The notes under the pieces are model-generated. The model was not told the origin of the DNA. It did no database searches and saw only the letters and a list, made by a program, of their open reading frames with translations. A stretch of 64,000 nucleotides of DNA. Origin: an uncultured Bacteroides sp. GTDB lineage: Bacteria > Bacteroidota > Bacteroidia > Bacteroidales > Bacteroidaceae. The stretch spans positions 1 to 64,000 of the forward strand of contig CAQOGY010000006.1 of the NCBI GenBank assembly GCA_948847595.1. Direction: 5' to 3'. A program made the position numbers and the translations under genes. Position 1 is the first letter of the stretch, and each line of letters opens with the position of its first letter. Positions 53,177 to 63,300 of the stretch are shown in pieces.

Positions 53177-53728
53177 TTAACTTGCCAGCATGCGTAACTT
53201 GGACAATCCGCGGTGCATCAAATTGCGTACGGACTGATAATTCATGTTCATAATCTCGCAAATATCTTCGTATTTCTTTTCTTCTATATAATATAAGGTA
53301 AGTGCTTCACGCTGGCGGGGTGATAATTGGTCTAGTAAACGCCTTACCAATGAAAACTCGTTCTTGCGTTGCTCATTTTCCATATAGTCGTCTTCTACAT
53401 CTGTTGGGGTCGGTATAACCACTTCTTCTATAGATGTATCAGAGGTGTACATGCGTCTGCGAAGTTCGTCGCAGAGTTTATTCTTTAATGAGATGAATAA
53501 ATAGGATCTGACATTATCAATGACTCCTAATTCATCTCTCTTAGTATAGAGTTTCACGAAGACGTCATGGATGCAGTCTTGGAGTAACTCTTTATCAATA
53601 GTCAACTTTAATCCATAATTAAAAAGGACGTTGATGTGCAAATTATACAGTTGAGAAAACGCTGCCATATTTCCCGCTTGAAAAGAAGCGAACAAAGTTT
53701 CGGTTGAATTATTAGTCTGTTCCATCAT
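53177..53728 (-). CDS. ECF-type RNA polymerase sigma factor
   Basis: A 183-aa sigma factor from the ATG at 53726-53728; an ORF start at 53758 overlaps a predicted -7 box (CAAAACTA on plus, TAGTTTTG on minus, 53756-53763) and would precede the transcription start. Region 2 includes LQDCIHDVFVKLY; region 4 includes LSPRQREALTLYYIEEKKYEDICEIM. The length and sequence suit the Bacteroidetes FecI-like group, but no FecR gene follows. Instead a small 97-aa protein does. Confidence 0.9.
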   Translation of the reverse strand: MMEQTNNSTETLFASFQAGNMAAFSQLYNLHINVLFNYGLKLTIDKELLQDCIHDVFVKLYTKRDELGVIDNVRSYLFISLKNKLCDELRRRMYTSDTSIEEVVIPTPTDVEDDYMENEQRKNEFSLVRRLLDQLSPRQREALTLYYIEEKKYEDICEIMNMNYQSVRNLMHRGLSKLRMLAS

Positions 53729-53755
53729 AGCATTAATTCGATTGATTTGATGTTG

Positions 53756-53763
53756 CAAAACTA
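53756..53763 (-). promoter_or_regulatory. predicted -7 box for the ECF sigma gene
   Basis: Minus strand TAGTTTTG matches TAnnTTTG, 27 bp upstream of the chosen start; this decides the start codon. Confidence 0.5.
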
Positions 53764-53866
53764 AGCAGTATTGACCGCAACCTTAGGTAAAATCTGGTTT
53801 GTGGATTGAAAAAACAAGTATCATGTTTTATAACACTCTTTTACTAGATATTACTGATAAAAAAGA

Positions 53867-53899
53867 AAAATCCCGCTGATTTGTCGTCAGCGGGATTTT
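53867..53899 (-). terminator. terminator after the DUF4955-like gene
   Basis: Arms AAAATCCCGCTGA (53867-53879) and TCAGCGGGATTTT (53887-53899), perfect 13-bp dyad with a 7-nt loop, immediately downstream of the stop codon in the direction of transcription. Confidence 0.85.
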
Positions 53900-53904
53900 C
53901 TGTT

Positions 53905-56900
53905 TTACAGCTTATGGAACCAATAAATACCTTCTTTCTTATCAGGCACCTTCAGGTTGTATAATCCATTTATTTTCAGTGATTTACTAATTATATCAAT
54001 CTTTCCGGTAGCAGGATGAATGTACTTTAATGCATATTTTCCGGACGATAATTGAATAGGAATATCTGTTCCCGACTTGGAATAAATGATACTTCCAATA
54101 TCAGATTTTACCAATTTCCTGTATTCATCGGTATTTGTTTCTTCCACTTCCATTGCCGCAGCATCCTTCAGGAATACCTTGTCCGTGCACGGAATTACAG
54201 GACATGAACCACCCGCCATAAATATTGCCCAACCCATAGCCGGATAATTCTGCGCGTAGAATGTCACTGCTTTTTGGGGATATTTCCGGCGATACTCATT
54301 TACTGCCTTATAAGCTTCATTGAAAGTAACCTTCCCGACTTTCATCTTACGCATATGCTGGCGGGGAGCCATATTCTTGCCGCCTTCAGGCGCAAAGATT
54401 CCGTCCGTCTTATAATGCCAGTAGCGAATGTCGATAATATCTACTATGGCAGCCCGCTTGGAATCTGCAAGAATCGCATCCTGCACATCTTTTGTTGTAC
54501 TCAGCGCTACTTTGGCTTTTTTACCGGTTTCTGCTTCCCATTCGGCAATGACATCCAGCCAAAACTGCACGAAGTGCAACGGGCCTGTAAATTCTGCGCT
54601 TGTCAGTTGGATAACATTCGAATTATCAGCAAAGTTATTCAGGCATTGACGGATATATTGCCTGTGCAGTTCGCGGCGTACCGGATGGGTAACGTCATAG
54701 AACATATCTGCCACGAAGATTCGTTTGTCTCCGGCAAACGGAACTGGTTCCGGGAATCCGGTCTGGTTGATATTATTGCTGCTTCTCCACGGACTATCCA
54801 CCCAGTGAGCTCCGGCTTCTATGATATTATGTTGGAAATAGTTTTCATGGAACAGCAGCAACCCGTCTTCACTCCCTTTTTCTGCAAATTCTTTCAATCG
54901 TGACCAATACCATGCGTTGGGACGGTTCAAATCATATTTACTCAATCCTTCCCAAGCTGTTCCCTGACCGCTGCGTCCGAAAGGTTGTTCGTAGAAAGGC
55001 CCCCATACGTCTCCATCCCGACGTCGGATACGTTCATGGTCGTCACGGCGGCGGTCGTACCACAGTCCATAGTTCTGGTCGAAAACAAGAATGTTCTTCT
55101 GTTTCATAAAGTTGACGACAGAGTCGATACGGTCTGTCAATCCTAATCCTTCACGTCCCGGAACAAAGCGGGTAATGGCAGGACTTGCCTTTTTCAGGAA
55201 ACTGGTTTTAAGTCTGCCGTTCCACCACGGAGTGGTATGACTGCCACCTACCAACAAAGCACCGTCCATTTGGATACGTCCGTTGGTAATGGTTACTTCC
55301 GGTTGAGTCGAGAACGTCCTTGAGTTTGAAAGAGTCTTTTTCTCTTTGATGTCCTCTATTGATTTCACTCCGGCGGATGCTACTGAAGGAGCAAATTTGT
55401 TTTCTTCAATCCAACGCTCCAGTGTCAAGCGAGGAATATAAGCTTCTTTTGCCAATTCCATAGCCACTTCTACGGTCGGACTACTGGTTGCGCTTGTATT
55501 TCGGGGCAGGATGCGGGCGCGTTCAGCACATTCCTTTTGCAGCCGTTCGGCTAATTGTGCGTAAAAGATGCTGCGAGGCTGTACGTGATTATTGGATTGT
55601 GCCCACTCACCGTCTCCCGAGAACTGTGCCCAACAACCGTATGCACGGTTTTTAGCGTCTTCAGTCGGGGCATAACACTCGATTTCCGCGGCGGTACACT
55701 GCCAAAACAAACTGTTTGCCGTGTTCCATCCGGCTCCGTTCTTATCTTGTCCCAAGTTCTTGAAAGTGAGATTATGTCCGTCGATATTGACTACATCAAA
55801 CAGCAACCCGCATGCCCAGGCGTCGATAGAACCGCTGAATCCTAAAGATTCATACGAGTCGCATTGTACGAAAGCATTAGGCCCGGCAGCGCAGAATCCG
55901 GCGGCAAAGTCATGAATCCCATGTTCGGAATAGCAACGTTGAAACAAAGTCTGCTGTCCCAAAGTGTGGAATGTACAACGACGCATTCCGCCAATTTCAG
56001 AAATGGGTTCCCTCGAAATACAATCTTCGACAGTAATCTTTGAACCTGTACGTTGAACGATAACGGCACTTCCTGCAAAATGCCTGAAATTAACCTGTCT
56101 TACCCAACTGTTTTCCGCATCTTCGATAGAGATGCCCGTCCAACAATGGTCTTCATCTTTGGGATAACGTCTGTCGTAGTCGGAAACCAATGTCATGTTT
56201 TCTACTCCACAGTTATTAATACGCCCGTTCCATTGGTAAGTCATAATCGTCGAAGTGCCGTATCGGGCATCCAAAGCTACGGTCAATGGTGCATCTAGTG
56301 TAATTTGATTTCCATTCACTTCGCTGACTGTCCTGTCCCAAACCAAATCCGTATCCCCCACTTTCCATCCCAAAGCACTGATGCCGCCGCCAAAGATGTC
56401 ACAGCCCAGTGAAGCAATCCATTCCTTACCGGAAGGGCGGGTTATCATTATCCGGTCACCTTTCTTCAGGGAAGTTCCCGAAGCGACTTCCAATGTTTTC
56501 GTATTTACCGGAACGTACTTGGAAAGCACCTGCAATGTATCCTGTATATTCAGGTCATTCCTTCCTTCCATGTAGATAAGCGAACCTCTGTCTACTCCTT
56601 TCTTCAGCAATACTGTCTTCTCCTTATCCATCCCCCGCAGTACGATTCCTGAAGCAGTAATACGGATACTGCCGGATAAGGAAAATTCTCCCTTGTCTAA
56701 CAAAACAGCTCCACGAAAACCAGAAGCATCGGGAGTTTGTGAAGCTACGTAGTCGATGGCACGCTGAATCCGTGCCGTGTTGTCTCCTACTTTCCATGGT
56801 ACAAACACCACATTCCGAATGGAAGGAATATCTTGTTCGGATGCCTGATAACCGCAAGTCGAGAAATCGAGAATCCGGTTTCCCTGCCCGTCGGTCAGAT

Positions 56901-57006
56901 AAGTAATCTGGTTATCCTTTACTTGCAAAGCAAAGGTTTGCGCATGACTCTGCGCAAACCCGATACTCAATACTCCCAAAAGGATAGTTCTTATTCGTAT
57001 ATTCAT
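53905..57006 (-). CDS. exported beta-helix / DUF4955-DUF6298-like pectin-locus protein
   Basis: A 1,033-aa exported protein (signal peptide ends SHAQ). The first half (about residues 50-480) reads as a right-handed parallel beta-helix, with repeated short strands such as GSIRITASGIVLRGMDKEKT and SWVRQVNFRHFAGSAVIVQ, the fold of pectin lyases and polygalacturonases. The second half (about 575-960) is a TIM-barrel-like DUF6298-type domain with FHENYFQHNI and WWNGRLKT; a short beta-domain closes the protein. The fusion suggests an enzyme that cuts a pectic chain, but the catalytic residues are not established. It follows the PL1 gene by 30 bp. Confidence 0.78.
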   Translation of the reverse strand: MNIRIRTILLGVLSIGFAQSHAQTFALQVKDNQITYLTDGQGNRILDFSTCGYQASEQDIPSIRNVVFVPWKVGDNTARIQRAIDYVASQTPDASGFRGAVLLDKGEFSLSGSIRITASGIVLRGMDKEKTVLLKKGVDRGSLIYMEGRNDLNIQDTLQVLSKYVPVNTKTLEVASGTSLKKGDRIMITRPSGKEWIASLGCDIFGGGISALGWKVGDTDLVWDRTVSEVNGNQITLDAPLTVALDARYGTSTIMTYQWNGRINNCGVENMTLVSDYDRRYPKDEDHCWTGISIEDAENSWVRQVNFRHFAGSAVIVQRTGSKITVEDCISREPISEIGGMRRCTFHTLGQQTLFQRCYSEHGIHDFAAGFCAAGPNAFVQCDSYESLGFSGSIDAWACGLLFDVVNIDGHNLTFKNLGQDKNGAGWNTANSLFWQCTAAEIECYAPTEDAKNRAYGCWAQFSGDGEWAQSNNHVQPRSIFYAQLAERLQKECAERARILPRNTSATSSPTVEVAMELAKEAYIPRLTLERWIEENKFAPSVASAGVKSIEDIKEKKTLSNSRTFSTQPEVTITNGRIQMDGALLVGGSHTTPWWNGRLKTSFLKKASPAITRFVPGREGLGLTDRIDSVVNFMKQKNILVFDQNYGLWYDRRRDDHERIRRRDGDVWGPFYEQPFGRSGQGTAWEGLSKYDLNRPNAWYWSRLKEFAEKGSEDGLLLFHENYFQHNIIEAGAHWVDSPWRSSNNINQTGFPEPVPFAGDKRIFVADMFYDVTHPVRRELHRQYIRQCLNNFADNSNVIQLTSAEFTGPLHFVQFWLDVIAEWEAETGKKAKVALSTTKDVQDAILADSKRAAIVDIIDIRYWHYKTDGIFAPEGGKNMAPRQHMRKMKVGKVTFNEAYKAVNEYRRKYPQKAVTFYAQNYPAMGWAIFMAGGSCPVIPCTDKVFLKDAAAMEVEETNTDEYRKLVKSDIGSIIYSKSGTDIPIQLSSGKYALKYIHPATGKIDIISKSLKINGLYNLKVPDKKEGIYWFHKL

Positions 57007-57036
57007 TACAATAAACTTTAGTATCTATTTATTCGG

Positions 57037-58719
57037 CTAAAATAAACTTTTCCGTTTAGATAGTGTATCATGGTTGTTCTTTAAATCAGTCCAATCCACC
57101 TTTTTCTTTGTGTCTATACCATGGATGAATTTCTCAATATTGGTATAGCCGTCCCCATTGCAATCTTTCACGGCATCTGACGGGTCATTCGGGTTCAAGC
57201 CGTTAGCTATTTCCCAAGCGTCCGGCATACCGTCACCATCTGTATCGACATACGGTTCTCCCTTATATTCAGGAAGTCCTCCAACCTGACGGATATCTGT
57301 AATAATTCCCTGTTTATATGAATCAGCGGGTAAGCGCCTTTTTACATAAGGAGAAACAAATTCGGGCGCATCTTTTACGTAGATGGCTTTTCCGGTTTGT
57401 ACAGTCTTGATGACACGGGTATCTACGGCATCACGTTTCGGGAAATTGGCTCCTACATTATCCAATACAAAATTATACGCTTTTTTTGTTTCCATAATGG
57501 TTACAGGAGACATTTTGAACGGTTTGTCCACCTTTATTTGTGGCAGGAATTTTCCGGCATCTACTTCATTCGCCAGTTGCACGCCGCCATCCCAGTTATT
57601 TTTTGTCACCTTGGAGTTGTCATGAACGATGTTCCCGTTCACATAAGCTTTTCCAAAAGACAAAGGCCGGCTTTTATCGCGTCCGGCTTCCGGTTTGAGG
57701 ATACGGTACGAAATCGGTTTATCCAACGGAGTGATGGGACCCGGCTTGAAGTAATTATTAATCATGTTGTAGAAACTCTTGTTATCTCCCCCGTCTACGG
57801 AACGATTCCACCAGTTGAAAACAACATTGTTGACGAAGTTAAAGTCTCCGTCCATACCTACCGAACTGTTACGGCTGATGTTGGAAGCGAAGAGATTGCG
57901 GCAGAACATGCTGTTATGCCCGCCGATAGTAGCACCGAACGCATGGTTGTAAGCATCCAATGCTTCGGAGAATACGGAATTCTGAATGGTGATATTTACA
58001 GTCGGAAGTTTCAATCCATGTCCGTCTGTCCCCCTGTTATATACATGGCGGTAGATAGACATATTCTCATCCAGTCCCCAACTTGCCGAACAGTGGTCAA
58101 TCATAATATTTCCTACTGCATTTCCGCCCACCGCATCATCACGGAAAGCGACATCTTGCGCGCCACGGCGGAAACGCATATGGCGGATAACAACATCATG
58201 CGTATCAATCAGGAAAGACTGGCCTGTCACACAAATACCGTCTCCGGGTGCTGTCTGACCGGCAATCGTCACATAAGGAGCACGCACGCTAATCGGGCTT
58301 TTCAAACGAATCACACCCGACACATTGAAAACAATGATACGTGCGCCACCGGTTTCGCAGGCTTCCCGAAGGGTTCCGGGGCCTGAATCTTCGAGGGAAG
58401 TGACTACAATCACTTTTCCACCACGACCTCCGGGAGTGTACATGCCACCACCTTCCGCACCGGGGAAAGCAGGAATATTGCTCTTTATCAAATCTTCCGG
58501 TTTTGAAGCCCACGGCTTATAGGGGCGTCCTTTTTGTGCTTCTTCCAAAACTGTCGGCAGGGCTTTTTCCCATGCCGCATCTGATTTCCGTTCGAACTCC
58601 GCTTCTTGTTTTGCTCCTCTAGCCTTTACCGAGTCCGGAATCACAGGATACTGTGCTGCCGCAGGTAGTACGCAGGCAACCAGCATCCATGCTGATAATA
58701 CTTTCTTGATGTTGTTCAT
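57037..58719 (-). CDS. pectate lyase (polysaccharide lyase family 1)
   Basis: The ATG at 58717-58719 is preferred because it starts a signal peptide (MNNIKKVLSAWMLVACVLPAAAQ, in part); the frame is open further upstream without one. A 560-aa enzyme with the PL1 beta-helix: AFPGAEGGGMYTPGGRGG, then VIRHMRFRRG, IMIDHCSASWGLDENMS (calcium and substrate cleft). The C-terminal YVDTDGDGMPDAWE and NDPSDAVKDCNGDG are thrombospondin-type-3/dockerin-like calcium loops. It cleaves polygalacturonate by beta-elimination (family knowledge). Confidence 0.9.
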   Translation of the reverse strand: MNNIKKVLSAWMLVACVLPAAAQYPVIPDSVKARGAKQEAEFERKSDAAWEKALPTVLEEAQKGRPYKPWASKPEDLIKSNIPAFPGAEGGGMYTPGGRGGKVIVVTSLEDSGPGTLREACETGGARIIVFNVSGVIRLKSPISVRAPYVTIAGQTAPGDGICVTGQSFLIDTHDVVIRHMRFRRGAQDVAFRDDAVGGNAVGNIMIDHCSASWGLDENMSIYRHVYNRGTDGHGLKLPTVNITIQNSVFSEALDAYNHAFGATIGGHNSMFCRNLFASNISRNSSVGMDGDFNFVNNVVFNWWNRSVDGGDNKSFYNMINNYFKPGPITPLDKPISYRILKPEAGRDKSRPLSFGKAYVNGNIVHDNSKVTKNNWDGGVQLANEVDAGKFLPQIKVDKPFKMSPVTIMETKKAYNFVLDNVGANFPKRDAVDTRVIKTVQTGKAIYVKDAPEFVSPYVKRRLPADSYKQGIITDIRQVGGLPEYKGEPYVDTDGDGMPDAWEIANGLNPNDPSDAVKDCNGDGYTNIEKFIHGIDTKKKVDWTDLKNNHDTLSKRKSLF

Positions 58720-58777
58720 TCTTTCGAATCTTAATAGGTTTACTAAAAAGACGATTAAGAAAGCATTTTGTAATCGG

Positions 58778-61700
58778 TTATCTCTCTCCTTTCCGCCATT
58801 CATTCATATATTCACGGGGAGTCTGGTTATATTTCTTCCGGAAACACTTGCTGTAATATCCGGAATCTTTGAATCCGACAGCAAAAGCAACTTCTGAAAC
58901 GCTTAAATCCGTGTTCTTTATCAGTTCGATGGATTTATTCAGACGGATCTCTTTTACTAGGTCTACGGGTGCCAGTCCGGTAAGGCTCTTCAACTTTTTG
59001 AAGAATGCCGAACGGCTCAAGCCGATGCCGGAAGCTATCGTATCTATATTGAAATCACTGTCGTCCATGTTTTCCTCAATCACCTGATGAATCTTTTCGA
59101 GGAATTGCACGTCTTTCTTTACCAGATATTGTTCGTAGCTGTCTTCTTCCGTCGTTGTCTGATTCTCCATTTGCTGACGGATACGTTCACGGAATATTTT
59201 CCGTTCGGCGAGCAACTGGTCGATACGTGCCAGCAGATATTCTTTGCTGAATGGTTTGGTTATATAAGCATTCGCACCTAACGTAATCGCTTTTGTCTTG
59301 GCGCCTTCATCGTTCTTTGCGGTCAGGATAATCACAGGAATATGACTGATTTGGAAGTCTTTACGGATAGCCTGCAACATTTCCAAACCGCCCATTTCGG
59401 GCATCATCTGATCGGTCACTACGATGTCAGGATGATATAGATGCACTTTCTTCAAGCCTTCCACTCCATTATTGGCTACGTGAATATTGAATTTATCTTC
59501 GAGCTGAAGTTTTATCAACTGACAAAGGTCTTTATTGTCTTCCACCAACAAGAGAGTAGGCAACGAAGCGTCAATTTCCAGTTCTGCTTCCATTCCTTCC
59601 GATGAAGAAATAGTCTCAGCCGATTCTTCTTCGGAAGCGGTCGGAGCAACTTCTGTATCGCTGACATAGTAGTCAACTTCGGACGGACGGTAATGTTCCT
59701 TATCCATCAGAAGTTCTACGGTAAATACAGCGCCCTGTCCTTCGGGACTTTCGGCACGAATCACCCCGTGGTGCAGATTGACTATCTCTTTGGAAAGTGC
59801 CAGACCGATACCTGTACCTTGATAATACGGATTCTTTGTATTCTCCCCTTGTGAAAAACGTTCGAATATCTCGGTCAGTTTGTTTTGCGGAATCCCCTCT
59901 CCATTATCTTCCACCCGCACATAACAACGTTTTCCGTCGTCCGTCAGGCCGGCAGTGACATGGATACTTCCACCGGCATGGGTAAACTTGAATGCGTTTG
60001 ATATGATATTACGGATCACAATACTCAATTTATCTTTGTCCGCCCATACCATAATTGATTCATCCGGCAACTGAAAAGTAAAGCTGATTTCATTCTCTTC
60101 CGAGAGTACCCGGAATTCTTTTTGGAAAGAGGCAATCATTTCATTGAAATCAATCAAGGAAACATGCAAGCGCATCTTGCCGTTCTGAATCTTGCGGAAA
60201 TCTAGTATCTGATTGACTAACTGCAACATCTGATTGGTATTCTTCTCCATCAATTCTACATATTGCAATCCTTTCGGAGATAGTTGCTCGCGTTCTTTCA
60301 ATTCTTGTATCGGGCCTTTAATCAATGTCAAAGGTGTGCGGAGTTCATGGGAAATATTGGTAAAGAACTTGATTTTCAGTTCCGAAACCTTTTGCTCGAT
60401 ATAGATGTCATTCTTCATCTTAATCATAAAGAAAGCCAGTCTTAGGGCAAAATAGAGAGCTGCCAGCCCAAGAATAACGTAGATAAGCGTCGCCCACCAA
60501 CTCAACCACCAAGGTGGAAGAATGGTAACGGCTAACGTACGACTGGAAACAAGTTCGGGACTGGCTTCATCTATCGTTTCCACACGGAACGTATAGCTGC
60601 CGGGGGGCACGTTGGTATAAGAAGCAATACGGTTCTTACCATTATAATGCCATTCTTTTTCGTATCCTTCGAGTATATAGCGGTATGTCACCCTGTTCTG
60701 ATTGTAGAAATTCAAGGCGGCAAATTCTATCGTGAACATGGACTGGTTATAGTTCAGTTGAATCGCATCTGTGTACGTAATGGATTCTTTTAGAATCGGG
60801 CAATCCTGGAAACTACGCAAATCCCGGTTGGAAACCTTAAAATCGACAATACGTGTATCATACTTTGTATGTTGCGTTTCCAACTTGTCAGGGGAAAATG
60901 CCAGAATCCCCTGACGGGTACCGATCCACAAATCCCCGTTCAATGTGCGGAGCGCGCTGCCCTCTTCCATTTCCACATTCAGAAATCCGTCATATTTGTC
61001 ATAGTTACGGAACTGTTCGGTAGTCTTATTGAAACAGGACAGACCGATTTCGGTAGTAAACCACAGATTCCCATTCTTGTCTTCTACAATTGACTTGACT
61101 ACATCGTTGTTCATACCTTCACGTATGCCGTAGGATTTGAAAACCGGTTCATGTTTTTCCTTGTCATATTGAACTAATTTGTTCAGTCCTCCACCAAATA
61201 CACTTACCCATATTTGCGAATCAGCATCTTTATATAGCACATAGATATCATTGTCCGCCACGTTGGAACGGTCGCTAACCTGACGGTAGGTTTCAAACTG
61301 AATTTGTTCGGGCGTTGTAAAATGTCCGTCAAAAGACATCAGGCCATCCATTGTTCCCACCCAAATACGTCCGTCTTCATCTTCCGTCATTGTACGCACT
61401 TCCATATAAAGCCCGTAAGGCGGATATTGTTTCAACCCGTTGTACTTATGTATAAAGCCAACTTCCCCGTTTTCTTCGGAAAGCAGGTTCAATCCCCCGC
61501 CTAATAATCCTACCCAAATGCGTCCCTGACTATCCTGATAGGTAAAATACACATCATTATTACTGATAGAGTTCGGATTTTTAGGGTCATTCTTGTAACG
61601 GGTAAAACGTAGGCCATGAGGTGAATTCATATCCGGCTCGGCTTTGACAAGTCCGTTTCCTTTGGTAGAGAACCACAGATTTCCGTCCTTATCTTCCATT

Positions 61701-63208
61701 ATATGATAGACTGCCCCCAACAGATAGTTCTTGTCTGAGAAAATCTGCTTCACCTGTCCGTTACGATCCAGACGATACAAAGTCTGCCAGCGGGTTCCCA
61801 CCCAAATATCTCCGTTCTTCGCCTGGAAAAGGGCACGTATCCCCTGATTCCAGGAAGTAGGTCTTTCGGTGGTAACGGGAACAGGAGATACTTCGGTCAA
61901 CAACTGGAATTGTTTTTTAGGGAAATTCACTCTATACACTCCGCTACTTGTAGATGCCAGCCACAGAATACCATCCTTATCCAAAAGAAGATGGAAGAAA
62001 AGTTGGTCGGGAATGTCATCAGAGAACGGTTTCATTTGGTTGATACGGGTCATCTCCAGTTTATCCCTGTCGAACAAAAGGATTTCTCCGCTTGGAGTCA
62101 GGAAAAACATGCCTTGCTCGCCGGCATCCTGCATTTCAAAGTTTCCGATAGAATTCTGGACGGGGAATGTAAAACGGCGGCTGCTTCTGTTCAGAGGATC
62201 ATAATATATCAATGCATGATTCCCTTCCTGAAACCATATCTTGTCATATTTATCATAGAAGATCATTCCGGCATCTTTTCCGGAGATGGTAAACGGAAGT
62301 TTAGTGAGTTGCTTGTAACCGATATTGTATTCATAACTTCCTTCATTAGTGGTAATATACATCAAACCGGATTCTGTAACCAATAAATTGGAGATTGGCT
62401 GCTTGATTTCCGGTATTTCATAACGGTTCACTACTCCGTTCTGAGGGTCGATACTATAAATATGCCCGTCCCTATCCCCTAGCCACAGGAACTTGGAACT
62501 ATAAGCAGCACAAGTGAATTGTTCGGGATTGGCAGAAATCTTTTTCTGTATGAAGTCACCCGGTTTATCTTTCAGGGCATCTCCTTTTCTAAGGGATAAA
62601 ATCTGATAATCCATGCCAATCCAGTTGATGAACTCGGCTGTTTCACAGAATACGTTGTGTTTCAGCCGCATATCATAGACGTTCACGTTGGGGCGTGAAT
62701 CGTGCAACTGCTTCATTGTGATTTTTCCATCCTTATCGGTATAGGCACGCAGAAGGCTCTTATCCTTGGTCAGCAGCAGGACGTCCCCGTCTTCCGTTGT
62801 CTGGATTTTGATAATCTGAATGTTTTCGGAGTATTCTTTTACGTCGTCATAGACTGCATGGAAACTTTCATGGCGTTTGTCGAACAGGTAAAGTTTGCGG
62901 TCGATGGTCTTAATCCATAGAAAACCGTTCTTGTCCTCCACGATGCGCTGAATCTTGCGGGGCGGAATATCTGCGGAATAAAAACCGTCGCGGTTATCGT
63001 ACGAACGGAATTTTGTACCGTCAAAGCTACATAGCCCATACCATGTGCCGAACCAGACAAAGCCATCCTTTCCTTTTAAAGTACAATTGACGATATTATT
63101 AGACAAGCCGCGCTCGGCTGTGTAGTGTTCAACAATCATATTCGGATAGGCAAAAACACAAGCGCCCATCATTGACAGTAATAGTATTAGAATATTCCGT
63201 TTTCTCAT
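58778..63208 (-). CDS. hybrid two-component system regulator for the pectin locus
   Basis: A 1,476-aa one-protein signalling system: signal peptide (ending VFA), beta-propeller repeats (WFGTWYGLCSFDG, IWVGTMDGLMSF and similar, about residues 25-800), Y_Y_Y domain (about 835-895), membrane helix (about 905-930), histidine kinase with ISHELRTP near residue 954 and GTGIGLALS, receiver from about 1216 (TLLLVEDNKDL, VTDQMMPEMGG) and C-terminal AraC-type HTH (about 1370-1470). It likely senses a pectic oligosaccharide in the periplasm and activates the locus on this strand. A -7 box lies at 63239-63246, so it has its own promoter. Confidence 0.93.
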   Translation of the reverse strand: MRKRNILILLLSMMGACVFAYPNMIVEHYTAERGLSNNIVNCTLKGKDGFVWFGTWYGLCSFDGTKFRSYDNRDGFYSADIPPRKIQRIVEDKNGFLWIKTIDRKLYLFDKRHESFHAVYDDVKEYSENIQIIKIQTTEDGDVLLLTKDKSLLRAYTDKDGKITMKQLHDSRPNVNVYDMRLKHNVFCETAEFINWIGMDYQILSLRKGDALKDKPGDFIQKKISANPEQFTCAAYSSKFLWLGDRDGHIYSIDPQNGVVNRYEIPEIKQPISNLLVTESGLMYITTNEGSYEYNIGYKQLTKLPFTISGKDAGMIFYDKYDKIWFQEGNHALIYYDPLNRSSRRFTFPVQNSIGNFEMQDAGEQGMFFLTPSGEILLFDRDKLEMTRINQMKPFSDDIPDQLFFHLLLDKDGILWLASTSSGVYRVNFPKKQFQLLTEVSPVPVTTERPTSWNQGIRALFQAKNGDIWVGTRWQTLYRLDRNGQVKQIFSDKNYLLGAVYHIMEDKDGNLWFSTKGNGLVKAEPDMNSPHGLRFTRYKNDPKNPNSISNNDVYFTYQDSQGRIWVGLLGGGLNLLSEENGEVGFIHKYNGLKQYPPYGLYMEVRTMTEDEDGRIWVGTMDGLMSFDGHFTTPEQIQFETYRQVSDRSNVADNDIYVLYKDADSQIWVSVFGGGLNKLVQYDKEKHEPVFKSYGIREGMNNDVVKSIVEDKNGNLWFTTEIGLSCFNKTTEQFRNYDKYDGFLNVEMEEGSALRTLNGDLWIGTRQGILAFSPDKLETQHTKYDTRIVDFKVSNRDLRSFQDCPILKESITYTDAIQLNYNQSMFTIEFAALNFYNQNRVTYRYILEGYEKEWHYNGKNRIASYTNVPPGSYTFRVETIDEASPELVSSRTLAVTILPPWWLSWWATLIYVILGLAALYFALRLAFFMIKMKNDIYIEQKVSELKIKFFTNISHELRTPLTLIKGPIQELKEREQLSPKGLQYVELMEKNTNQMLQLVNQILDFRKIQNGKMRLHVSLIDFNEMIASFQKEFRVLSEENEISFTFQLPDESIMVWADKDKLSIVIRNIISNAFKFTHAGGSIHVTAGLTDDGKRCYVRVEDNGEGIPQNKLTEIFERFSQGENTKNPYYQGTGIGLALSKEIVNLHHGVIRAESPEGQGAVFTVELLMDKEHYRPSEVDYYVSDTEVAPTASEEESAETISSSEGMEAELEIDASLPTLLLVEDNKDLCQLIKLQLEDKFNIHVANNGVEGLKKVHLYHPDIVVTDQMMPEMGGLEMLQAIRKDFQISHIPVIILTAKNDEGAKTKAITLGANAYITKPFSKEYLLARIDQLLAERKIFRERIRQQMENQTTTEEDSYEQYLVKKDVQFLEKIHQVIEENMDDSDFNIDTIASGIGLSRSAFFKKLKSLTGLAPVDLVKEIRLNKSIELIKNTDLSVSEVAFAVGFKDSGYYSKCFRKKYNQTPREYMNEWRKGER

Positions 63209-63238
63209 TTATGGTCATCATTGGAATTAAAATGTAGT

Positions 63239-63246
63239 CAAAGATA
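63239..63246 (-). promoter_or_regulatory. predicted -7 box for the pectin-locus regulator
   Basis: Minus strand TATCTTTG matches TAnnTTTG, 31 bp upstream of the 63208 start. Confidence 0.55.
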
Positions 63247-63300
63247 CAATTTTTTTTGAAGATAGTGACCGGAATCACTATCTTCTTATCTTTTATCGTT

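Noticed and set aside
54274..54903. 209-aa plus-strand ORF in the DUF4955-like gene
   Set aside because: Antisense to a well-supported gene; no promoter or family match.
57397..58386. 329-aa plus-strand ORF within the pectate lyase gene
   Set aside because: Antisense shadow of the PL1 gene; composition is that of a reverse-complemented coding frame and no domain is recognisable.
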